Of a DNA stretch of 64,000 nt, positions 53,550 through 63,125 are shown one piece after another. The stretch's first letter is position 1, and the number at the start of each line of letters is the position of its first letter. Position numbers and translations under genes: made by a program. The DNA lies in the NCBI RefSeq assembly GCF_003254055.1, contig NZ_QKZT01000024.1, forward strand, positions 16,496 to 80,495, given 5' to 3'. Origin of the DNA: Algoriphagus chordae. Its GTDB lineage: Bacteria > Bacteroidota > Bacteroidia > Cytophagales > Cyclobacteriaceae. The notes under the pieces were generated by a model that saw nothing but the letters and a program-made list of their open reading frames with translations, had not been told where the DNA came from and searched no databases.

Positions 53550-54935
53550 TCACATTTCCTTCATCTCAGACACCACCTTCGTGATTGTCTGTTTGGCATC
53601 TCCGAAGAGCATTAGGCAATTAGGATAGCCAAATAACTCATTTTCTACACCAGCGTAGCCTTTACCCATACTTCGCTTGCAGACGATGACAGTTCTGGCT
53701 TTATCAGCATTCAAGATCGGCATTCCGTAAATCGGACTTTGAGGATTATTTCTGGCAGCTGGATTGACCACGTCATTTGCACCAACAATCAGCACCAAGT
53801 CCGTGTTAGGAAATTCATCGTTGATAGATTCCATTTCTATCAATTTATCATAAGAGATATTTGCTTCTGCCAAGAGCACATTCATATGCCCCGGCATTCT
53901 TCCTGCCACTGGATGAATAGCAAATTTGAAATCGATATTTCGCTTTTCGCATTGCTCCATCAATTCACGGATCACGTGCTGAGCCTGCGCTACCGCCATC
54001 CCATATCCTGGCACTACAATCACAGAAGAAACCCCATCAAATAGCATAGCCGTCTCCTCCACTCCTATTTCCTTCACCGTAATAGATGGGCCATCTCCCT
54101 GAGCTTCATTCACAGTCTGACCAAATCCACCCAAGAGTACATTGATCAAGGATCGATTCATCGCCTTACACATAATCTGCGTGAGGATAATCCCGGAGGC
54201 CCCTACCAGAGAACCTGCTACGATCAGCACATTATTATTTAGGATAAAACCTGTAGCACAAGCTGCCATTCCTGAATAAGAATTCAGCAAGGAAATCACC
54301 ACTGGCATATCTGCTCCTCCAATAGGAATCACTGTCAGCACACCCAAAATCAGGGCTATCACGATCAGAATAATAATCAGCATAGGATCAGTTTGATCCA
54401 CAACTGTGAAAACAGCAGCAGTCAAAAAGCCTAAAAACAAAACTAGGTTTATCGCATGTTGTCCTTTGAACGTAATCGGAGAACCAGAAATATTTCCATT
54501 AAGCTTCAAGTAAGCTATTAAGGAACCAGTGAAGGTCAGGCCACCAATAAAGACAGAAACAATAATACTAATCACAGTCACCAGTTCGATTGACTGCATG
54601 TTGACCTCTGTTCGTAGGAAGTAATCCGAAAGTGCAACTGAAAAGGAAGCTAAGCCACCGAATCCGTTGAAAATTGCTACCATTTCTGGCATTTTGGTCA
54701 TCTCTACTTTATTGGCGTAATACAGGCCAATTGCTGATCCAAGCACTATACAAGCAAGAATCTCAACCAGAGAAATGGCATCAATTTGTAGCATGGTTGC
54801 CAGTATGGCTATAAACATCCCCAAGGCTGACAGGCGATTTCCTTGTCGCGCTGACTTGGTTTTATTCATCATTTTCATCCCCAACACAAACAAGATGGAG
54901 GCGATCAAATAGGCTAATTCTATGGCTATACTCAT
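53550..54935 (-). CDS. pntB: NAD(P) transhydrogenase subunit beta
   Basis: 461-residue inner-membrane subunit of proton-translocating transhydrogenase, which drives NADH + NADP+ to NAD+ + NADPH with the proton gradient. The N-terminal half has about eight or nine membrane helices. The C-terminal NADP(H)-binding domain shows V-I-V-V-P-G-Y-G-M-A-V-A-Q-A-Q-H, F-A-I-H-P-V-A-G-R-M-P-G-H-M-N-V-L-L-A-E-A, V-G-A-N-D-V-V-N-P-A and K-R-S-M-G-K-G-Y-A-G. Its start overlaps the stop of the alpha-2 subunit gene by 4 bp (ATGA). Last gene of the operon. Confidence 0.96.
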   Translation of the reverse strand: MSIAIELAYLIASILFVLGMKMMNKTKSARQGNRLSALGMFIAILATMLQIDAISLVEILACIVLGSAIGLYYANKVEMTKMPEMVAIFNGFGGLASFSVALSDYFLRTEVNMQSIELVTVISIIVSVFIGGLTFTGSLIAYLKLNGNISGSPITFKGQHAINLVLFLGFLTAAVFTVVDQTDPMLIIILIVIALILGVLTVIPIGGADMPVVISLLNSYSGMAACATGFILNNNVLIVAGSLVGASGIILTQIMCKAMNRSLINVLLGGFGQTVNEAQGDGPSITVKEIGVEETAMLFDGVSSVIVVPGYGMAVAQAQHVIRELMEQCEKRNIDFKFAIHPVAGRMPGHMNVLLAEANISYDKLIEMESINDEFPNTDLVLIVGANDVVNPAARNNPQSPIYGMPILNADKARTVIVCKRSMGKGYAGVENELFGYPNCLMLFGDAKQTITKVVSEMKEM

Positions 54936-55219
54936 CTTTTCTTGAACATTTTAAGCATACGATCTGTGACAGTGTATCCGCCGACTACGTTGATAGTGGC
55001 GAGTACCAAGGCTACCATCCCCATCCATTTACTAATGGTGGTATAGCCCATTTCATTGCAGGCTAGAAGTGCCCCTACAATCGTAATCCCCGAAATCGCA
55101 TTAGAACCAGACATAAGTGGTGTATGCAAGGTTGGGGGGACTTTTGCGATTAGCTCAAATCCCAGAAAACTTGCCAGAACAAGGATATAAATCAGAATAA
55201 TTAATGCTTCTGAGCTCAT
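54932..55219 (-). CDS. pntAB: NAD(P) transhydrogenase subunit alpha, part 2 (membrane)
   Basis: 95-residue membrane subunit with three hydrophobic helices and the motif P-P-T-L-H-T-P-L-M-S-G-S-N-A-I-S-G-I, typical of the membrane part of PntA. In Escherichia coli this is fused to the soluble domain; here it is separate, as in Rhodospirillum rubrum. It starts 19 bp after pntAA stops and overlaps pntB by 4 bp. Confidence 0.95.
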   Translation of the reverse strand: MSSEALIILIYILVLASFLGFELIAKVPPTLHTPLMSGSNAISGITIVGALLACNEMGYTTISKWMGMVALVLATINVVGGYTVTDRMLKMFKKR

Positions 55220-55238
55220 AATATGAAAAGGTTAATAC

Positions 55239-56363
55239 TTATTTATTTAATATTTTATTTGTGAATTCATGGACCACCTGACCTTCGTAAGTGATCAAAA
55301 CGCCCTTGGTGATTTCTTCTTCTCGATCTAGATTGAAGCCATCTTTGGTAGCCAAATGCAAAAGCAAGGTGCTGATATTGGTAGCATACAATTGACTCGC
55401 ATTATTAGAGAGTAAGGATGGTAAGTTTGATTCTCCGATGATAGTCACTCCATGTTTCTGCACGATTTGATCTTTCTCTGAGATCTCACAGTTCCCACCT
55501 GATTCTACCGCCATATCCACGATCACAGAGCCTTTTTTCATGCTCTTAACCATTTCCTCAGTCACCAGAATCGGAGATTTCTTCCCCATCACTAGAGCCG
55601 TGGTAATCACCAGATCAGAATCCTTGATTTTTGTTTGAATGAGTTCCTTTTGTTTTTGCAAAAACTCGGCAGAGACCTCCGAGGCATATCCACCTTCTAC
55701 TTTCACTTCCTCAGCCCCTTCCACTGTCAGGAATCTACCGCCCAAAGATTCTACCTGTTCTTTGGTTTCTGGACGTACATCCGAGACTTCCACGACCGCC
55801 CCCAATCTCTTGGCAGTAGCAATCGCCTGCAATCCAGCAACTCCAGCTCCGAAAATCAGAACCTTCGCTGGAGTGATCGTACCACAAGCAGTCATCATCA
55901 ACGGGAATATCTTTTCCAAATGATTAGCTCCCAAGATCACCGATTTATATCCAGCAAGATTGGCTTGTGAGCTTAAACAGTCCATTTTCTGCGCCCTAGA
56001 AATCCGCGGTACTGCATCCATAGAAAAGGACATAATGGATTTCTTATTCATTTCATCCAATAGGTCTGGATGATTGTAGGCATACATAATAGACATGCAG
56101 GCTGTTCCAGTTTTCATTTTGGAAATTTCTTCCTTTGAGAAAGGATTGACTTTGAGCAAAACATCAGCGGTAAACACTTCCTCTGAACTTGCTACTGTAG
56201 CACCTGCTGCCTTGTAATCTTCATCAGAAAAATTAGATCCTAAGCCAGCTCCAAGTTCTACTACGACCGCAAACTCTTTTTTGATCAATTGCTTGATGAC
56301 GTCTGGACTCAAAGCCACACGATTTTCTCCTTCTTTGGCCTCTTTTAAAACTCCTATTTTCAT
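55239..56363 (-). CDS. pntAA: NAD(P) transhydrogenase subunit alpha, part 1 (NAD-binding)
   Basis: 374-residue soluble subunit with alanine dehydrogenase-like domains. N-terminal M-K-I-G-V-L-K-E-A-K-E-G-E-N-R-V-A-L-S-P, Rossmann motif V-L-I-F-G-A-G-V-A-G-L-Q-A, V-S-D-V-R-P-E-T-K-E-Q-V-E-S-L-G-G-R-F and V-D-M-A-V-E-S-G-G-N-C-E. It binds NAD(H). First gene of the leftward three-gene operon. Confidence 0.96.
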   Translation of the reverse strand: MKIGVLKEAKEGENRVALSPDVIKQLIKKEFAVVVELGAGLGSNFSDEDYKAAGATVASSEEVFTADVLLKVNPFSKEEISKMKTGTACMSIMYAYNHPDLLDEMNKKSIMSFSMDAVPRISRAQKMDCLSSQANLAGYKSVILGANHLEKIFPLMMTACGTITPAKVLIFGAGVAGLQAIATAKRLGAVVEVSDVRPETKEQVESLGGRFLTVEGAEEVKVEGGYASEVSAEFLQKQKELIQTKIKDSDLVITTALVMGKKSPILVTEEMVKSMKKGSVIVDMAVESGGNCEISEKDQIVQKHGVTIIGESNLPSLLSNNASQLYATNISTLLLHLATKDGFNLDREEEITKGVLITYEGQVVHEFTNKILNK

Positions 56364-56773
56364 TTCAGGCTTGTTGTAATTGTTTATTTAAAAGCTTCAG
56401 CATTTCAATTCTTCAAAGAAAGTAGGAAATTATCGCAAGAGCTACCTGCTTTATCCTGATTTCTTACTATTTCTTGATATTTTCTATGGAGAAAAAGAAT
56501 TACTGTAAAATATAACTTAGGCCAAAAATCTTACTTTTTATTAGTAATACAATCGATTGCACAGATTTTTTATGTAGGCAACCACTATAAAGCTGAAGTT
56601 TATTTACAAAAAGTAGTTCCTCATAAACCTTTATTTACAAAAAGGTAATTTTGACCAAATTCAACAGCTTACCGCTAATCACTTAATATCAAACCTTTAA
56701 AATCAAAGTGGATTTTTGCAAAAAAATAATTCCCTATTTTAGACTACTTATTTGACCTAAAATAAATAACCTC
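56364..56773. promoter_or_regulatory. Divergent promoter region between transhydrogenase and Tat-exported oxidoreductase
   Basis: 410 bp, A/T-rich. It carries two copies of TTTATTTACAAAAAG (about 56600-56614 and 56634-56648), a direct repeat 34 bp apart that could bind a regulator. No gene is seen; promoter elements are not assigned. Confidence 0.45.
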
Positions 56774-58234
56774 ATGCACAACCCCAAGAAAAATCCTGAT
56801 GGAAAAAGCCGACGGGAATTCATTAAAAATGCAGCAATAGCCTCCTCTTTTATGATTGTTCCCCGGAATGTTCTGGGTGGAGTTGGATTTATTGCTCCTA
56901 GTGATCAATTAAATTTAGCCGCAATCGGAGCTGGCGGAAAAGGAGCCAGTGATATTAGAAACGCATCCGTAAATGGACGTGAGCGAGTTGCAGCACTTTG
57001 TGATGTTGATTTTTCGGGATCTGCTAAAGCATCAGTAGAGAGATTCCCAGATGCAAAGCGATATGCTGATTTCCGCAAAATGCTGGATACTGAAAAGGAT
57101 ATCGACGCAGTAACGATTTCTACTCCAGATCATGTACACGGTCCCGCCGCCAAATATGCAATGGAGCGAGGCAAGCATGTCTATGTACAAAAACCAATGA
57201 CTCATAACATTAAGGAGGCGAGAATGCTGACTGAAATGGCCAGAAGTCAAAAAGTGGTAACCCAAATGGGTAATCAAGGAGGCTCAAATGACTTGTTGAA
57301 ACTTGTACAGAAATGGGTAGATGACGATAAAATTGGTAAAATCTCCAAAGTAGAAGTTTGGACCAATAGACCAGTATGGCCACAAGGAGGCGCATTCCCT
57401 AAACCAAATCCTAGCGCTAAACCAGATGCATTGAACTGGGATCTATGGCTAGGGCCATCTCCTGAGATTCCTTACACTCCAGAATTGCATCCTTTCAGCT
57501 GGAGAGGCTGGTGGAATTACGGTACTGGTGCACTAGGTGATGTAGGATGTCACTTGATCGATATCCCTTTCAGAACATTAGGCTTACATTACCCTACAGA
57601 TGCTGAATGTAGCGTAGGTTCTGTTTATAGTGGCATGTGGACTCCGGATTACCATCCAGATGGCTGTCCTGCTTCATCATTTATCTCCTTGAATTTCGCG
57701 GCCACCCCAAAAAGCAAGTCTCCAATCAACATGACATGGATGGATGGTGGAATCAAACCTGCTCACCCAGATATCATTCCTGCAGACCAAGAAATTGGTG
57801 GGGGAGCTAACGGAGTTTTGATCATCGGTGAAAAGGGCATAATTGCCACCAATATCAATGACTCATCTCCGCTGATGCCGAAATTATACCTGAATGATGG
57901 TACGCAGGAGTTTGGTCCACAAACTGAAGAAAATATAGAACCAGAATATGGACACCAAAGAAAATGGGTGGATGCATGTAAAGCTGGTTATGGTAGCTCA
58001 GAGCACAAAGGCTTGACCTCATCTTTTGATTACGCAGGACCGATGACTGAAACTGTATTGATGGGCAACTTAGCCATCCGTAGTTATATGCTTCGCAGAG
58101 AAAACAGTAAAGGACAGCAGGAATTCTACGGTCGTAAGAAATTGCTATGGGATGGAGACAAATTACTCATCACAAATTTCGAAGACGCCAACCAATTTGT
58201 CGGCAGAACGTATAGACCAGGCTGGGAGATGTAA
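56774..58234 (+). CDS. Tat-exported Gfo/Idh/MocA-family oxidoreductase
   Basis: 486-residue protein with a twin-arginine signal (S-R-R-E-F-I-K, residues about 12-18, followed by A-A-I-A-S-S-F-M-I), so it should be folded with its cofactor before export to the periplasm. Rossmann motif A-I-G-A-G-G-K-G-A; the family lysine in V-Q-K-P-M-T-H. The C-terminal half has the long form seen in many Bacteroidota and Planctomycetes sugar oxidoreductases (N-R-P-V-W-P-Q-G, G-A-L-G-D-V-G-C-H-L-I-D). Possible activities include glycosidase of the NAD-dependent type (GH109-like) or oxidation of a sugar; not resolved by eye. Confidence 0.88.
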   Translation: MHNPKKNPDGKSRREFIKNAAIASSFMIVPRNVLGGVGFIAPSDQLNLAAIGAGGKGASDIRNASVNGRERVAALCDVDFSGSAKASVERFPDAKRYADFRKMLDTEKDIDAVTISTPDHVHGPAAKYAMERGKHVYVQKPMTHNIKEARMLTEMARSQKVVTQMGNQGGSNDLLKLVQKWVDDDKIGKISKVEVWTNRPVWPQGGAFPKPNPSAKPDALNWDLWLGPSPEIPYTPELHPFSWRGWWNYGTGALGDVGCHLIDIPFRTLGLHYPTDAECSVGSVYSGMWTPDYHPDGCPASSFISLNFAATPKSKSPINMTWMDGGIKPAHPDIIPADQEIGGGANGVLIIGEKGIIATNINDSSPLMPKLYLNDGTQEFGPQTEENIEPEYGHQRKWVDACKAGYGSSEHKGLTSSFDYAGPMTETVLMGNLAIRSYMLRRENSKGQQEFYGRKKLLWDGDKLLITNFEDANQFVGRTYRPGWEM

Positions 58235-58537
58235 TTCATCATCCAAAATAAATCATTTCGGAGCCCGTTTAATTGATTTTGAACGGGCTTCGATATAATA
58301 TCATAATAGAATCAAATCAACCAATTCCTGACCCTTCTAAGCTTCTTTCTCAAACCGCATGTCTTTGATATGCATAAAAATTAGATATATTGGAGCATCT
58401 GCCAGATATCGTCTAAGAAATCACTGTTGATTTTAGAAAGAAATAATAAAAATTAGGATTTTATCAATAAATACCGTGCTGAGTTTTTTTTTAAACGACA
58501 AGCATTCTTAGATTGGCAGGAATTAAATACTTAATAA
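58235..58537. other. Intergenic stretch with a weak terminator
   Basis: About 300 bp without a gene. The inverted repeat AGCCCGTT (58262-58269) / AACGGGCT (58282-58289) can end transcription of the oxidoreductase gene, but no T run follows. The rest is A/T-rich with no further signal. Confidence 0.5.
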
Positions 58538-58774
58538 ATGGCACAACAGATTAAAAAGGGAAAAGAACTAATTCGTATCTGCCCTACCAACACACTTAAA
58601 ATTGAATATTCTGTCGATGGTGGTGAGAATTGGAATCTACGATATATGGGGAATCCAGCCGGTCCAGGTGAATTTACAGACCTAACGGATGGCGGTAAAG
58701 AACTATTAGGAGAAGGCCCGAAAGGAAATTTCTACTCAAAGAACAAAGGTAAATCTTGGCATAAACGGTCTTAA
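58538..58774 (+). CDS. Small hypothetical protein, 78 residues
   Basis: A compact soluble protein without signal peptide or membrane segment, rich in Gly, Lys and Asn. Its body reads as a BNR-like unit, S-V-D-G-G-E-N-W-N-L-R-Y, and near the C-terminus S-K-N-K-G-K-S-W-H-K-R-S. Both resemble Asp-box-type turns, but one or two such turns are not a propeller. It is preceded by an A/T-rich leader and followed by a poorly defined gap. I do not recognise a family. Confidence 0.62.
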   Translation: MAQQIKKGKELIRICPTNTLKIEYSVDGGENWNLRYMGNPAGPGEFTDLTDGGKELLGEGPKGNFYSKNKGKSWHKRS

Positions 58775-59057
58775 CCATTTATTCAGACTAGCGATCACTT
58801 CGCAACAATAGATAACTACAGTTATAAGCAGTCCTTATTTGAACAACAGATTATAGGTCTGCTGGTTGCGGGTGCAATAGCAAAAGAGTTTGATCTCAAT
58901 AAATTCTCTTGAAATAGCAATGTATTTGGGCAGGTTGTATCTACTACAAATCCTGCCCTTTTGCATTTTTAGATTTGATAGTTTTTCAATTTCATTGAAA
59001 AAATCGATATCTTAAACCAACAGAATTATTTGAGTTATACTAGAAATTCTTTAAGCC

Positions 59058-59564
59058 ATGCTGAAAAAAATCGGACTAGTCATTTTGGTCATCCTAGTTG
59101 CCATCCAGTTTATACCTTACGAAAAAAATGAAGGCAAACCTGCGGAGCACCCTATTTCTGGGAGTTACAATATTCCAGCTAATGTCAATAAATTATTGAT
59201 AAATGCCTGCAATAATTGTCACACGAATACATCCGAATACCCTTGGTATGCCAGTGTTGAACCTGTAGGTTATTGGCTGAATGGTCATATTCAAAATGGA
59301 AAAAGGCATTTGAATTTTGATGAATTTACCCATAAGCCTTTAGCATGGCAATATCATAAGTGGGAAGAAACGGTAGAAATGGTAGAAGAAGGAAATATGC
59401 CATTGGAATCATACACTAATTTCGGACTGCATCCAGAGGCAAATTTGACTGATTCCGATCGCCAAGTCATTATCGATTGGGCAAAAGATCAGATGGCATA
59501 TTTGAAGGTCACTTATCCAGCCGATAGCTTGGTAATGAAAAGAAGAAGCCCTCCTCCAGCTTAA
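59058..59564 (+). CDS. Haem-binding domain protein, exported
   Basis: 168-residue protein with one N-terminal hydrophobic segment (about 5-20) acting as anchor or signal. The c-type haem motif C-N-N-C-H is at residues 51-55. Other conserved blocks are N-T-S-E-Y-P-W-Y, H-I-Q-N-G-K-R-H-L-N-F and W-E-E-T-V-E-M-V-E-E-G-N-M-P, matching the Bacteroidota haem-binding domain family. Likely periplasmic electron transfer or sensing; partner unknown. The adjacent lipoprotein gene is convergent. Confidence 0.88.
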   Translation: MLKKIGLVILVILVAIQFIPYEKNEGKPAEHPISGSYNIPANVNKLLINACNNCHTNTSEYPWYASVEPVGYWLNGHIQNGKRHLNFDEFTHKPLAWQYHKWEETVEMVEEGNMPLESYTNFGLHPEANLTDSDRQVIIDWAKDQMAYLKVTYPADSLVMKRRSPPPA

Positions 59565-59636
59565 ATTCCCCAGGACAAATTCAGCATCTTGAAGTAGAAG
59601 GATTTGTAAAAGCTTTCTATAAAGTTTCATTAGAGC

Positions 59637-59674
59637 AAAAAAACGGGCTCAGATTAATCTGAGCCCGTTTTTTT
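59637..59674. terminator. Bidirectional terminator, perfect 28-nt palindrome
   Basis: AACGGGCTCAGATT/AATCTGAGCCCGTT (59642-59669) with seven A before and T run after. It ends both the haem-domain gene and the convergent lipoprotein gene. Confidence 0.9.
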
Positions 59675-59687
59675 ATAGTCTAATAAA

Positions 59688-60446
59688 TTAATCTACTATT
59701 CCCTCTTTGGTATAAAAGGAAGCATCCTTATTTTCCTTGGAGAGAGAAATGTCAGTGAAATTTACGCGATTTCTTTCTCCAACAATTTCTCCATTCTCTA
59801 ATTTCTGCCAAGCAATGGAAGTTGGAATACTTATTCCATTCACATCAGCCCATTCATCATATTTTATCCAGCTCGGTGGGCCGTCTTTCAATTCCTTTCC
59901 AAAAGTCGCTTTATATCCCAACCAAGCCATTTGATAGGTTTCTGAATCATAGTGCAACAGGTAAATATCATCAGGAGCTTCGCCTACACCAGCACCATAA
60001 GTGATTTTCACACCTGGATAACTTTTCCCTTCATACACTAGCGGCTCAGCCACATCATAATTGATCCCCTCATCTGCCAAGACAAAAGGCATGGCATAAA
60101 AGTAAAACATCAGATCATGCCTGAAAGAAGGGTCACCTTCGTATTCTTCCTCTTTATTCAAGGACCAAGCAGAGCTTCCATCAAAACCAATATCATAAGC
60201 TGGAGCTTCTACCCTATCCATTCTAGAGTGCAAATCGATGGTGTGCACCTCATCAAAACCCTCTTTTGGAATTGAAAATTGCAACGTTTGAATTTCACGC
60301 CAGTTTTCCAAACCACCATGTGCATTCATCACTTCCAAAACTTCCTTTGGGAGTCTCGCGGCATCTTCCTGAGCTTGCTTTTTTGCTTCAGAGTTACATG
60401 CGAATTGCCCCAGTACCAAAAGAGCACCAATTGCTAGATTTTTCAT
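59688..60446 (-). CDS. Lipoprotein of unknown function
   Basis: 252-residue lipoprotein; signal ends Q-F-A-C with Cys17. The mature part starts with A-Q-E-D-A-A-R-L-P-K-E-V and N-A-H-G-G-L-E-N-W, a pattern shared by a Bacteroidota family that I think is DUF6503 (not verified). Beta-rich with Trp and Tyr residues, possibly an LolA/LppX-like fold. No catalytic motif seen. It converges on the haem-domain gene. Confidence 0.8.
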   Translation of the reverse strand: MKNLAIGALLVLGQFACNSEAKKQAQEDAARLPKEVLEVMNAHGGLENWREIQTLQFSIPKEGFDEVHTIDLHSRMDRVEAPAYDIGFDGSSAWSLNKEEEYEGDPSFRHDLMFYFYAMPFVLADEGINYDVAEPLVYEGKSYPGVKITYGAGVGEAPDDIYLLHYDSETYQMAWLGYKATFGKELKDGPPSWIKYDEWADVNGISIPTSIAWQKLENGEIVGERNRVNFTDISLSKENKDASFYTKEGIVD

Positions 60447-60638
60447 GAGACAAAAATGATAGAAAAATAACTAGTTCACAAGGGCACGCTTGTTTAACAC
60501 TGTCTGATGGACGACAGATTTAGAATTCAAAAATATTCAACGGAAAACAAGTCTTGTGATTTATAGTTTCGTTAGAATGCTACTTACCAATAATCAATTT
60601 GTTCTTACTTCAGAATATATTCTTTCCAGCTATAATCT

Positions 60639-61841
60639 ATGAGACTTCGCACCTTTGAATCCTTCTGGCTTCTCAAAAACGGTTTATTACACTCTTATCC
60701 TCACTTAGGCGAAACCTTAAAAACAGAAATACTGGTAATTGGTGGAGGAATTACGGGAGCACTCACAAGCCATGCCCTTCTAGAAAAAGGATATCAGGTA
60801 AGTCTAATCGACAAACGAGATATTGCACAGGGAAGTACTTCCGCCACCACCAGCATGCTTCAATATGAGATTGATGTCCTCTTGATTGACCTAGCCGATC
60901 AAATAGGCGAAAAAGCTGCCGCAACTTGCTATCAAGCGGGAAGAGATGCCATTCTCAGCATTGGAAAGCTCATCAAAGACCTTAAACTTGACTGCGGGTT
61001 TGAGCCCAAAGAATCTCTATATTTTGCCCATAGTAGGAAAGCGGTTAAAAAATTGAAGCAGGAATTTGAGATACGAAAAAAGCACAATCTTGGAGTCACC
61101 TGGCTTTCTGCCACAGCAATTAATAAAACCTATGGCATCAAGTGCTTTGGCGGAATTCTTTCAGATACAGCGGCAAGTTTAGATGCATATAAATTCACGC
61201 ATGAATTGATCAAATTCAATGTAGGCCGAGGGATGAAAGTATATGATCAGACTGATATAAGTGAGTTTAACTTGGATCAAAAAAAACCAGAGCTATTCAC
61301 CAGCGATGGAGTGAAGATCTCTTGTGATAAAGTGATTTTTTGCTCTGGTTTTGAAACCACCAAAATGCTGAAAGAAAATATTGCAGACTTATTTGACACC
61401 TATGCTACAGTGAGCGAACAGGGTATCAATGTAAAGCCAGCATTCAACAAAACCCTTTTCTGGAACAGTTCTGATCCCTATTTGTATATGAGGATGACGG
61501 ATGATGGGAGATTACTTGTAGGCGGCGAGGATTCAAAATTCCGCATGCCCCTTTTCCAACAAAAGATAAAGGAGCGAAAATCCAAGAAGCTCCAGAACAC
61601 CATAAAAGACATCATTCCCTCAATTAAGTTTATCGAAGATTTCAGCTGGGGCGGGACTTTCGGATCTACCAAAGATGGCTTGCCCTATGTTGGAAAATCC
61701 CCAGAATTTGAAAACGCCCTATTTGTCTTAGGATTTGGGGGCAACGGAATTACTTTTTCCATTCAAGCGATGGATATCATCCCGGCCATTTTAAAAGGGA
61801 AAAAATCTGAATTGGCAGAATATTATCGATTTGGAAGATAA
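60639..61841 (+). CDS. FAD-dependent oxidoreductase (DAO family)
   Basis: 400-residue flavoprotein. FAD-binding motif I-L-V-I-G-G-G-I-T-G-A-L-T near residue 30; the second FAD contact region A-Q-G-S-T-S-A-T-T-S-M-L; C-terminal G-L-P-Y-V-G-K-S-P and G-F-G-G-N-G-I-T-F. No signal peptide, so cytoplasmic. DAO-family enzymes oxidise amino acids, glycerol-3-phosphate or similar amines or alcohols; this one lacks details to choose among them. The next gene, a Gfo/Idh/MocA oxidoreductase, starts 40 bp later, so they may share a transcript. Confidence 0.87.
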   Translation: MRLRTFESFWLLKNGLLHSYPHLGETLKTEILVIGGGITGALTSHALLEKGYQVSLIDKRDIAQGSTSATTSMLQYEIDVLLIDLADQIGEKAAATCYQAGRDAILSIGKLIKDLKLDCGFEPKESLYFAHSRKAVKKLKQEFEIRKKHNLGVTWLSATAINKTYGIKCFGGILSDTAASLDAYKFTHELIKFNVGRGMKVYDQTDISEFNLDQKKPELFTSDGVKISCDKVIFCSGFETTKMLKENIADLFDTYATVSEQGINVKPAFNKTLFWNSSDPYLYMRMTDDGRLLVGGEDSKFRMPLFQQKIKERKSKKLQNTIKDIIPSIKFIEDFSWGGTFGSTKDGLPYVGKSPEFENALFVLGFGGNGITFSIQAMDIIPAILKGKKSELAEYYRFGR

Positions 61842-61880
61842 GAATAGGTTCTCTTCAAACCTTATCCCTATTTTTAGGAT

Positions 61881-62882
61881 ATGAGCAAAATACAAGACAC
61901 CGAAGTAAGATGGGGAATTTTAGGCGTAGGAAATGTATGCGAAGTCAAATCCGCTCCCGCCATGAACCTCATTCCTAATAGCAAAATAGTAGCGGTCATG
62001 CGTCGCTCTGAAGAAAAAGTAAAAGATTACGCTGAGCGACACGGCGTCACTAAATGGTACACTTCCGCAAGTGAGCTGATCAATGATCCCGAAGTGAATG
62101 CCATCTACATCGCAACTCCTCCGAATGCTCATTTGGAACTGGCAAAACTTGCAGCCGCAGCCGGAAAGCCAGTCTATGTAGAAAAGCCCATGGCTAGAAC
62201 ACATGCCGAATGTCTGGAAATGATTGCTGTTTGCGAGAAAGCAAATGTCCCGCTGTATGTTGCCTACTACAGAAGAGAATTACCGCAGTTCCGCAAAATC
62301 AAAGAGCTCATGGATGCTGGGATTCTGGGAGAAATCCGAACGGTCCACATCAATCTCAAGCAGAAGCTGGATGCTACTCTTATCACAAAAGTGGAAACCA
62401 ATTGGCGGGTAGATCCAGAGCTAGCTGGTGGTGGGTATTTCTTTGACTTGGCCTCACATCAACTAGACTTGATGGATTTTTTCTTTGGGAAAATCACGCA
62501 TGCCTCTGGCTTTGCTTCCAATCAGGCAAAAACCTACGAAGCCGAGGATATTGTTTCTGGAAGTTTCGTCTTCGACAGCGGAGTCTTGGGCTCAGGCAAC
62601 TGGTGCTTTACGACTTCTGCAAATGCAGAAGTAGATGAAACCATCATCTTCGGTAGTAAGGGAACGATTCGATTCGAGACTTTTGGCAAAGGTGAATTCA
62701 CTCTTAATACAGATGAAAATGGAACTCAGGACTTCTCCTTCGAACTCCCAAAACACATTCAGCAGCCATTAATCAAAACCATAGTTGGCGATCTTCTGGG
62801 GACAGAATCCTGCAATAGCACTGGAGTCAGCGGAGCCAGGGCAAACTGGGTGATGGATCAATTGGTGAAGGAAAGGATCTAA
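61881..62882 (+). CDS. Gfo/Idh/MocA-family oxidoreductase
   Basis: 333-residue cytoplasmic NAD(P)-dependent oxidoreductase. Rossmann motif W-G-I-L-G-V-G-N-V; catalytic lysine in V-Y-V-E-K-P-M-A; C-terminal domain signature G-G-G-Y-F-F-D-L-A-S-H-Q-L-D-L. Length is normal for the family. Substrate unknown; the sequence differs clearly from the two other Gfo/Idh/MocA proteins in the window. Confidence 0.92.
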   Translation: MSKIQDTEVRWGILGVGNVCEVKSAPAMNLIPNSKIVAVMRRSEEKVKDYAERHGVTKWYTSASELINDPEVNAIYIATPPNAHLELAKLAAAAGKPVYVEKPMARTHAECLEMIAVCEKANVPLYVAYYRRELPQFRKIKELMDAGILGEIRTVHINLKQKLDATLITKVETNWRVDPELAGGGYFFDLASHQLDLMDFFFGKITHASGFASNQAKTYEAEDIVSGSFVFDSGVLGSGNWCFTTSANAEVDETIIFGSKGTIRFETFGKGEFTLNTDENGTQDFSFELPKHIQQPLIKTIVGDLLGTESCNSTGVSGARANWVMDQLVKERI

Positions 62883-62963
62883 TCGGTTTTATTAACAACA
62901 AAGACCACAGAGAAAGGCGCAAAGAGCCCAGTTAATAAAACGAGGTTGTGTTTTTTCCTCGGT

Positions 62964-63053
62964 TTGTGCCTGTCTTGCCTGTATAAAGGTCTCCACTAGC
63001 CGAAATTACTGTATAAAGTATGCCGTTCACGAAGACACGAACGGCGACGAAGT
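62964..63053 (+). repeat. Left flanking direct repeat of the toxin-antitoxin pair
   Basis: Begins with TTTGTGCCTG and includes CGAAATTACTGTATAAAGTA followed by TGCCGTTC and ACACGAACGG. The same order recurs at 63729-63819. It also has a palindromic core CCGTTC...GAACGG. Confidence 0.65.
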
Positions 63054-63125
63054 AAATACTAGTGAAACTTAACCAATCATAAAAACCGTTAACTTTATCC
63101 AACACTAATAAATGATCTTTTGAAT

